The notes under the pieces: generated by a model | What the model saw: only the letters and a program-made list of their open reading frames with translations | Database searches by the model: none | What the model was told of the DNA's origin: nothing | Shown: piece after piece, positions 58,872 through 64,000 of the stretch | How positions within the stretch are numbered: position 1 is the stretch's first letter | Layout: each line of letters opens with the position of its first letter | Source of the DNA: JAZDHV01 sp043810355 | GTDB lineage: Archaea; Nanobdellota; Nanobdellia; Woesearchaeales; JAGVYU01 | Direction of reading: 5' to 3' | Length of the DNA stretch: 64,000 nt | Assembly: GCA_043810355.1 (NCBI GenBank) | Contig: JBDROB010000075.1 | Location: 1-64,000 of the forward strand | Program-made: the position numbers and the translations under genes

Positions 58872-59630
58872 TCAATCCTGCTTTTTCTCAGCAACACATA
58901 AGATACTTAATCCAAATCCAAAATTAATATTATTTTCAACATTTTTAAACCAGATATTCAGCATATTATTCAAAAAACTTGTTTTATCACTTCGAAATCC
59001 TGCTTTCAATGACCTCTTCATTATCTTCTCACTGATCAGATAAGGGAAAAATCCCATCATATTCCAATATCTCATTCTTTTTATATTAAAACCATTTTTC
59101 AATAATATTTTCCTAAGCATCTTGGATGTATATCTTCTTTTGTGCCCAGCCAAAATATCTCTTTTGCCGTATAAGAACCTGAAGCATGGAACAACTATGA
59201 TCAATTGGCCTTTCTCATTGATTATATTTCCCAAATCTGAAACAACCTTATAATCATCTTCAATATGTTCTAGTACATCAATCATTACAGCAGAATCAAC
59301 ATTTTCTTTCAATAACTTACCTATATTCTCAGCTGATTCATTATATATTTCTGAATCAGGATTGATTGCTCTGGCATGATCTGCAGAATCTTTGTCAATT
59401 TCCAGTCCAAATGTTTTCATCCCCCTTTTATTCAATAGCCTTATCAGGTATCCTCCTCCACAACCAATATCCAGCACACTTTTCCCTTTTATGTTTTTCA
59501 TAATAAGATTAAACAGGTTATAATCCCTGAAATCATTTTTAATATATTCATCTTTAAAATTATCATAGGAAAAACTGCATCTCTTGCAAAACTTGCCTTG
59601 CATTGGTTGCCCGCATACAGCACATTTCAT
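58872..59630 (-). CDS. zinc-ribbon SAM methyltransferase
   Basis: The 252-residue protein begins with a small zinc ribbon, CAVCGQPMQGKFCKRCSF, then a class I methyltransferase: VLDIGCGGGYLIRLL (~residue 52), GLEIDKDSADHA, SAVMIDVLEHIEDDYK and GQLIIVVPCFRFLYG. C-terminal residues resemble those of methyltransferases in LPS-like clusters. Substrate likely a lipid-linked sugar. It lies 41 nt upstream of the YfhO-like start. Confidence 0.88.
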   Translation of the reverse strand: MKCAVCGQPMQGKFCKRCSFSYDNFKDEYIKNDFRDYNLFNLIMKNIKGKSVLDIGCGGGYLIRLLNKRGMKTFGLEIDKDSADHARAINPDSEIYNESAENIGKLLKENVDSAVMIDVLEHIEDDYKVVSDLGNIINEKGQLIIVVPCFRFLYGKRDILAGHKRRYTSKMLRKILLKNGFNIKRMRYWNMMGFFPYLISEKIMKRSLKAGFRSDKTSFLNNMLNIWFKNVENNINFGFGLSILCVAEKKQD

Positions 59631-59717
59631 TTTATAACCCTCAAATATTTCCCCCCATTGTAATCAGTTATTTCAACTTATTTAAATATTACCCTAGAGG
59701 AATACTCTATTATACCA

Positions 59718-60686
59718 TTATCTGATCTTCCTTAAGATAGGGATTGCAAAAACACAGAGTATTAGCACAAATATATACATGATTATATGTACAGAAAATC
59801 CAGATATTATTGCTTGTTCTTTTCCAATTCCAAGGGCAATCATCGCTATTGCCCAAGCACCTTCAGATGTCCCAAATCCGCCAAAAGAGTGGATCGGCAG
59901 GATGCTTGCCCACATAAGGAATATGAATGCTATCATTATTATCCATATATTTATTTGTATATTAAGGCTCAATATCATAAAATAAAATGAAGTCAAGAAA
60001 CTGGCCCATATCAATATAGAATAGATGATGACCTGCACTATCTTTTTCCTTGATTTGATATTTTTTATTTCTTCAATAACCTCTTTTATTTTTATCAAAA
60101 AAAACCCTATTATCCTGTAATGTCCTATTTTCAGCAGTTCACAAAGCCTTAAAACAATCTTGTATATATTGTATCTTGTAAATATCAAAATAAATAATAT
60201 CATAATCATTAACAGCAGAAATATTGACATTATTTTCAGAATACTGGACATTATGCTTGGTATTTCTCCAATATTCAATAGTGCTATTGAAAAAATTATC
60301 AATGACACAGTAAAATCCATCACCCTGCCTATGATGAGTGCTGAGATTGATTGAGCACTTTTGACATTGCCTATTCTTTTTGTAAAATACACAAAACTGA
60401 GCTCACCAAGCCTTGCTGGTATCAGATTATTCAATAGTGCATGCATTGACACAATCTTGAATAGTTTGTTCGCATTAATTCTGTCATTCAGCAATGCCTT
60501 AAACCTTAATGTTCTGAAAAGATAGGTTATTGCATATAGCACAAATCCTACAAAAAGCAGTTGTATGTCAGCATTTTTCAATGTTTCAAACAGGCTCTTA
60601 AACGTTATCTGTGACAGCAATAACCAGATCAAACCTAATGCAATCACCCCAAAAATAACATTTTTAATAATTTTTTTTTTGTTCAT
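59718..60686 (-). CDS. LPG-synthase-like/AglD-like flippase (UPF0104), second copy
   Basis: A 322-residue protein with about eight helices. LRTLRFKALLNDRIN, NNLIPARLGELSFVYFTKR, SIVIGRVMDF-like segments and HSFGGFGTSEGAWA are the family motifs, parallel to the copy at 29224. ATG at 60686 is used; the upstream extension has no ribosome binding site. It is divergent from the UDP-sugar epimerase gene with a short promoter gap. Confidence 0.85.
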   Translation of the reverse strand: MNKKKIIKNVIFGVIALGLIWLLLSQITFKSLFETLKNADIQLLFVGFVLYAITYLFRTLRFKALLNDRINANKLFKIVSMHALLNNLIPARLGELSFVYFTKRIGNVKSAQSISALIIGRVMDFTVSLIIFSIALLNIGEIPSIMSSILKIMSIFLLLMIMILFILIFTRYNIYKIVLRLCELLKIGHYRIIGFFLIKIKEVIEEIKNIKSRKKIVQVIIYSILIWASFLTSFYFMILSLNIQINIWIIMIAFIFLMWASILPIHSFGGFGTSEGAWAIAMIALGIGKEQAIISGFSVHIIMYIFVLILCVFAIPILRKIR

Positions 60687-60763
60687 ATTGGAAAATATAA
60701 TGTTTTTGACATAAACAGGAGAGGGCATAAATATTTAAATACTTATGTTTTCTTTATGGTAAG

Positions 60764-61750
60764 ATGAAAATACTGGTTACTGGGGGAGCTGGCCTTATTG
60801 GCCATAATGTTTGCAGAAAACTTCTTGAAAAAGACCATATTGTTGTATGTATTGATAACCTAAGTGATAATTATGGTCAGGATCTGAAGCAGTCAAATAT
60901 CAACAGCCTCAAAACATCATTCCAAGATTCTTTTATCTTTTATAATGCAGATATCACAGATATAGATGAGATAAAAAAGATATTTTCTCTTGAAAATATT
61001 GAGAAGATTATCCATTTGGCTGCAATGGCAGGTGTCAGGCCTTCAATAGAAAAGCCAATATTATATACAAATGTTAATATCATTGGGCTTCAGAACTTGC
61101 TCGAGATTGCCAGAAAATATAATATCAAGAAATTTGTGTCAGCATCATCCTCTTCTGTTTATGGGGATAGGGAAGAGACCCCGTTTAAGGAGTCAGATAA
61201 CACAGACTATCCAATATCTCCTTATGCAGCTACAAAGAAAGCAGGTGAAGTCCTCTGCTACACATATCATAATCTCTTTGATATAAACATGGTATGTCTT
61301 AGGTTTTTCACAGTCTATGGGCCTGGAGGCAGGCCTGATATGGCTATATTCAAGTTCACAAGGCTTATAGATGAGCAGAGGCCTATTACAGTTTTTGGAG
61401 ATGGATCTTCAAAACGTGATTATACTTTTGTCAATGATGTGACAGATGGCATTATCTCAGCATTAGATGCTGACCTTAAGTTTGAGATTATCAATTTAGG
61501 GGACAATAATCCTGTCCAGCTTAATTATCTGATTGCATTGATTGAGAAGAATATTGGGAAAAAGGCTATAATCAATAGGATGGCAATGAATCCAGGTGAT
61601 GTGACAATAACCTGCGCAGATATAAGTAAGGCAAAAAAATTGTTGAATTATAGTCCTAAGATAAATATTGATGATGGTATAAGGATTTTTGTTGAGTGGT
61701 ACAAGAATTACACAACCTCAAAAAATAATGATAAACCTTTTCAAAATTGA
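60764..61750 (+). CDS. UDP-glucuronate/UDP-glucose 4-epimerase-type SDR
   Basis: The 328-residue enzyme has TGGAGLIGHNVCRKLL, AAMAGVRPSIEKPILY, ASSSSVYGDREETPF, the catalytic YAATKKAGE (~residue 154) and LRFFTVYGPGGRPDMAIFKF with FGDGSSKRDYTFVND, the set typical of UDP-glucuronate 4-epimerase (CapI/LspL group). It would feed galacturonate-type donors to the glycan enzymes. Confidence 0.92.
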   Translation: MKILVTGGAGLIGHNVCRKLLEKDHIVVCIDNLSDNYGQDLKQSNINSLKTSFQDSFIFYNADITDIDEIKKIFSLENIEKIIHLAAMAGVRPSIEKPILYTNVNIIGLQNLLEIARKYNIKKFVSASSSSVYGDREETPFKESDNTDYPISPYAATKKAGEVLCYTYHNLFDINMVCLRFFTVYGPGGRPDMAIFKFTRLIDEQRPITVFGDGSSKRDYTFVNDVTDGIISALDADLKFEIINLGDNNPVQLNYLIALIEKNIGKKAIINRMAMNPGDVTITCADISKAKKLLNYSPKINIDDGIRIFVEWYKNYTTSKNNDKPFQN

Positions 61751-61761
61751 GAATAACATTC

Positions 61762-62691
61762 CTACAACACTTTTTCAATATAATAACTCTTCCTATTTCC
61801 GCCATAATATGTTTTGATCAGAATATCTGCCAATAATCCTAATATTATCAGCTGGAATCCAAGTATCATGAACAATACCCCTAACAGCAGCAATGGCCTG
61901 TTTGTGAGTGATTCATTGAAAAAGAATTTTCTGAAAGTTAGATACAGATTGACCAGAAACCCAAATAAGAATGATAATATGCCTAATCCCCCAAAAAGGT
62001 GCATTGGCCTTGTTGAATACTGCATCCAGAATTTGATGACCAAAAGATCAAGAAATCCTTTCAAGACCCTTACAAAATTGTATTTTGTCTTGCCATATTT
62101 TCTACCCCTATGATTCACTTTTACCTCTCCAATCTTATATCCCTTCCACATCAATAAAAGGGGTATAAATCTGTGCATCTCTCCGAAAAGGTTGATATCA
62201 ACAAGGCATTCTTTTTTATATGCTTTTAATGAGCATCCAGAATCATGGATCTTCTCACCCGTGATAGCTTTTCTGAATACATTAGCAATCTTAGATATGA
62301 TTTTTTTTAAAAAACTGTCTATTCTATTATGCCTCCATCCGCTTACAACATCATATCCCTGTCCCATTTTCTCAAGCAGGTTTGGGATATCATGTGGATC
62401 ATTCTGGAGATCTCCGTCCATCTCAATTATCACTTTTCCTTGAGCAAGACTAAACCCTGCATCCAATGCAGATGTCTGTCCAAAATTCTTCCTGAACTTG
62501 ATGATCCTTAAATGCTTGTTCTTCTCCATGATTTTGGTCATAAAAAAGAAAGATCTGTCTTTGCTCCCATCATCAATAAGGATTATCTCAAATTTGTCAG
62601 TTATCCCTTTAAGGACATCTGTGATTTCATCTACTAGAAACTTGATATTCTTTTCTTCATTAAATATTGGTATTACAACACTTATGTCCAT
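61762..62691 (-). CDS. GT2 glycosyltransferase with two C-terminal helices (GtrB/ArnC-like)
   Basis: A 309-residue protein: VVIPIFNEEKNIKFLVDEI, LIDDGSKDRSFF, NFGQTSALDAGF, IIEMDGDLQNDPHDIP (DGD motif), GCSLKAYKKECL and two membrane helices in the last ~80 residues. Family enzymes transfer a sugar to polyprenyl phosphate. It is convergent with the epimerase. Confidence 0.92.
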   Translation of the reverse strand: MDISVVIPIFNEEKNIKFLVDEITDVLKGITDKFEIILIDDGSKDRSFFFMTKIMEKNKHLRIIKFRKNFGQTSALDAGFSLAQGKVIIEMDGDLQNDPHDIPNLLEKMGQGYDVVSGWRHNRIDSFLKKIISKIANVFRKAITGEKIHDSGCSLKAYKKECLVDINLFGEMHRFIPLLLMWKGYKIGEVKVNHRGRKYGKTKYNFVRVLKGFLDLLVIKFWMQYSTRPMHLFGGLGILSFLFGFLVNLYLTFRKFFFNESLTNRPLLLLGVLFMILGFQLIILGLLADILIKTYYGGNRKSYYIEKVL

Positions 62692-62800
62692 TTTATTAGT
62701 TTGTCAAGAATGAAATTGTATTTAAAAATATGTGGGTCGATATGTTATATATTTAAGAAATTTATATAAAATAAATGTTTATATCTCTTAAAATATATTA

Positions 62801-63325
62801 TTATCTCTTCTCACTCTCATCATTATAAATATCTAGAATCTTGTCAATAAACTTTGTTGTGGAAAACCCTTCTATAAATTTGGCAATATGGATCCTTCCG
62901 CCATTTTTTTTCACAATTGGTGCTTCAACACAGTCTTCTCCATAATCACTGCCATTTACATGGATATGTGGTTTTAGATTGTCAAGGAATGGCATGCACT
63001 CTGGCTCATCATATATCTCAATATAATCAACACTGTCAAGTGCTGCAAGCATCTCTGCTCTTGCCCAGGCAGGATTTATCGGTCTTTTATGCCAGTTTGG
63101 ATTATTTACAAATTTCTTCCATTCTCTTACAGACTCATCGCTGTTCAGGCCTAGAATCAGGACGTCCCCTTGTTTTCTGGCCTCTTGGAGCATTTTGATA
63201 TGCCCAATATGGAGTATATCATAACTTCCATTGATAGAAACTATTGTCTTGCCCTGGTTTCTTAATTCATCAGCAATCTGCCTGATATCTTCTCTTGTTT
63301 TTACTTTTGGACTTGTAATTTTCAT
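62801..63325 (-). CDS. RfaE/HldE-like sugar-phosphate nucleotidyltransferase
   Basis: The 174-residue enzyme has SINGSYDILHIGHIKMLQEARK (GxxDxxHxGH adenylyl/cytidylyltransferase motif, ~residues 34-55), LNSDESVREWK and the late GGRIHIAKFIEGFSTTKFIDKI with the ISxTK-like FSTTK. This resembles the D-glycero-D-manno-heptose-1-phosphate adenylyltransferase domain of HldE. The kinase domain is absent. The start overlaps the upstream stop (TAATG). With the two GT9 genes it supports ADP-heptose-like donors. Confidence 0.88.
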   Translation of the reverse strand: MKITSPKVKTREDIRQIADELRNQGKTIVSINGSYDILHIGHIKMLQEARKQGDVLILGLNSDESVREWKKFVNNPNWHKRPINPAWARAEMLAALDSVDYIEIYDEPECMPFLDNLKPHIHVNGSDYGEDCVEAPIVKKNGGRIHIAKFIEGFSTTKFIDKILDIYNDESEKR

Positions 63326-64000
63326 TAGATCGCCTTCATTATCATTTTGTATAGGCTAGGGATTGTCTTTTCATGCCTTTCAATAATAACAAATCCCTTT
63401 CCTCCTAAAGCGCTTACAGGTCTTTCCACAACATTTAATCTTGGCCTGTAATGGTCAATCATATCTAAATTTGCAGTTGTGATATCACCTATATCATATC
63501 CTAGATTTCTTACAATTGTGATTGCTTTTAAAAATGTTTCTGGTAATATTACTGCACTTCCAATATTGACTATCACTCCTTTGTCAGCTTTGCTAAGGGT
63601 ATCTGCAAATTTCTTAAAGTCAATATATGTTGCTTTTCCAAGGCTGCTTCCATCACATTTTGGATTCATATGGATTGTGTCATTCCCTATTGCAACATGG
63701 ACTGTTGCAGGTATCCCAAGCTTATAGGCCTGATACAGCACACTCTTCTCCTTATTCTTTCCATTTAATTCATCAATTTTCTTGCCAATTGCATGTCCAT
63801 ACCCGTTTCCTGAGCCTGCACCTTCTTTGATTGCGCTATTCATCATCTCTCCTGTCTCTTTGACCATTCCAAATGTGCCATTCTTGATTCCAGCTTCAAC
63901 ATCCTCGCTTGTCTCTCCATATGTTGCAATCTCAAAATCATGTATGCTTGTTGCTCCATTCATCACAATATGGTTTATCACTCCTTTTTTCATCAGATCT
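63325..64000 (-). CDS. conserved protein of unknown function, 5' end outside window
   Basis: About 225 residues are visible and the frame stays open at the edge (the codons before the ATG at 63993 read DL), so the true start is upstream. NGATSIHDFEIATYGETSEDVEAGIKNGTFGM, VHVAIGNDTIHMNPKCDGSSLGKAT, VNIGSAVILPETFLKAI and HYRPRLNVVERPV are highly conserved-looking blocks. I associate it with a family of ~300-residue proteins found with heptose genes, from memory; function unknown. Coupled by TAATG to the nucleotidyltransferase. Confidence 0.65.
   Translation of the reverse strand, partial: DLMKKGVINHIVMNGATSIHDFEIATYGETSEDVEAGIKNGTFGMVKETGEMMNSAIKEGAGSGNGYGHAIGKKIDELNGKNKEKSVLYQAYKLGIPATVHVAIGNDTIHMNPKCDGSSLGKATYIDFKKFADTLSKADKGVIVNIGSAVILPETFLKAITIVRNLGYDIGDITTANLDMIDHYRPRLNVVERPVSALGGKGFVIIERHEKTIPSLYKMIMKAI

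Overview
The window is 64 kb of AT-rich archaeal chromosome. Archaeal markers are PCNA, archaeal RNase P RNA, NAC, Sec61-beta, the S13-S4-S11-RpoD / L18e-L13-S9-RpoN cluster, TATA boxes about 25-30 nt before many start codons (leaderless mRNAs), and tRNAs with bulge-helix-bulge introns. Bacterial-type GyrA, MinD and ScpB, many small coiled-coil or membrane proteins of unknown function and a large glycan locus suggest a DPANN archaeon, probably Woesearchaeota/Pacearchaeota-like. That placement is inference; no 16S gene is present.

Layout. 1-11.3 kb is housekeeping: the N-terminal part of a Hef-like helicase, an M50-like membrane protein with a broken zinc motif, TraB, a PRC-barrel protein, an ABC-2 exporter, PCNA, RNase J, a PIG-L deacetylase with a GT4 glycosyltransferase, a six-hairpin glycosidase and an MTH1-like Nudix enzyme. 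11.3-13 kb holds a tRNA-Leu(CAA) that I resolve into two introns, and three genes for proline-rich and coiled-coil proteins that share a domain. 13.2-20.7 kb is chromosome maintenance: an unknown protein, ScpB with a long charged tail, a zinc ribbon, GyrA with an intein beside its catalytic tyrosine, and a THUMP methyltransferase. 20.7-24 kb has rnpB, Sec61-beta, NAC, paralogous helical proteins (one split by a frameshift) and MinD. 24-28.8 kb has tRNA-His, the ribosomal/RNA polymerase operon behind a structured leader, and tRNA-Leu(GAG). Both tRNA-His and tRNA-Leu(GAG) carry an intron at the same T-loop site (59/60).

29-64 kb is almost entirely surface glycan and N-glycan type biosynthesis. 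It contains dolichyl-phosphate GT2 enzymes, GT9 heptosyltransferase-like enzymes, at least five large GT-C type membrane proteins, LPG-synthase/AglD-like and MATE/Wzx flippases, a B12 radical SAM enzyme, several SDR epimerases, a WbpD-WbpE-WbpB triad for UDP-GlcNAc(3NAc)A with a short UDP-sugar dehydrogenase, and an ADP-heptose-type nucleotidyltransferase. Genes are arranged as short convergent or divergent runs with many ATGA/TAATG overlaps.

The most unusual features are non-coding. A 170-nt region before the SDR gene at 43683 is built from nested perfect inverted repeats and hides the ribosome binding site and AUG in a hairpin. T-loop introns recur at one site in two tRNAs. Hairpins capped by GAGCRAAGCGA sit beside two of the three tRNA genes. 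The ribosomal operon has a structured leader, and there is a possible small RNA near 3.0-3.1 kb.
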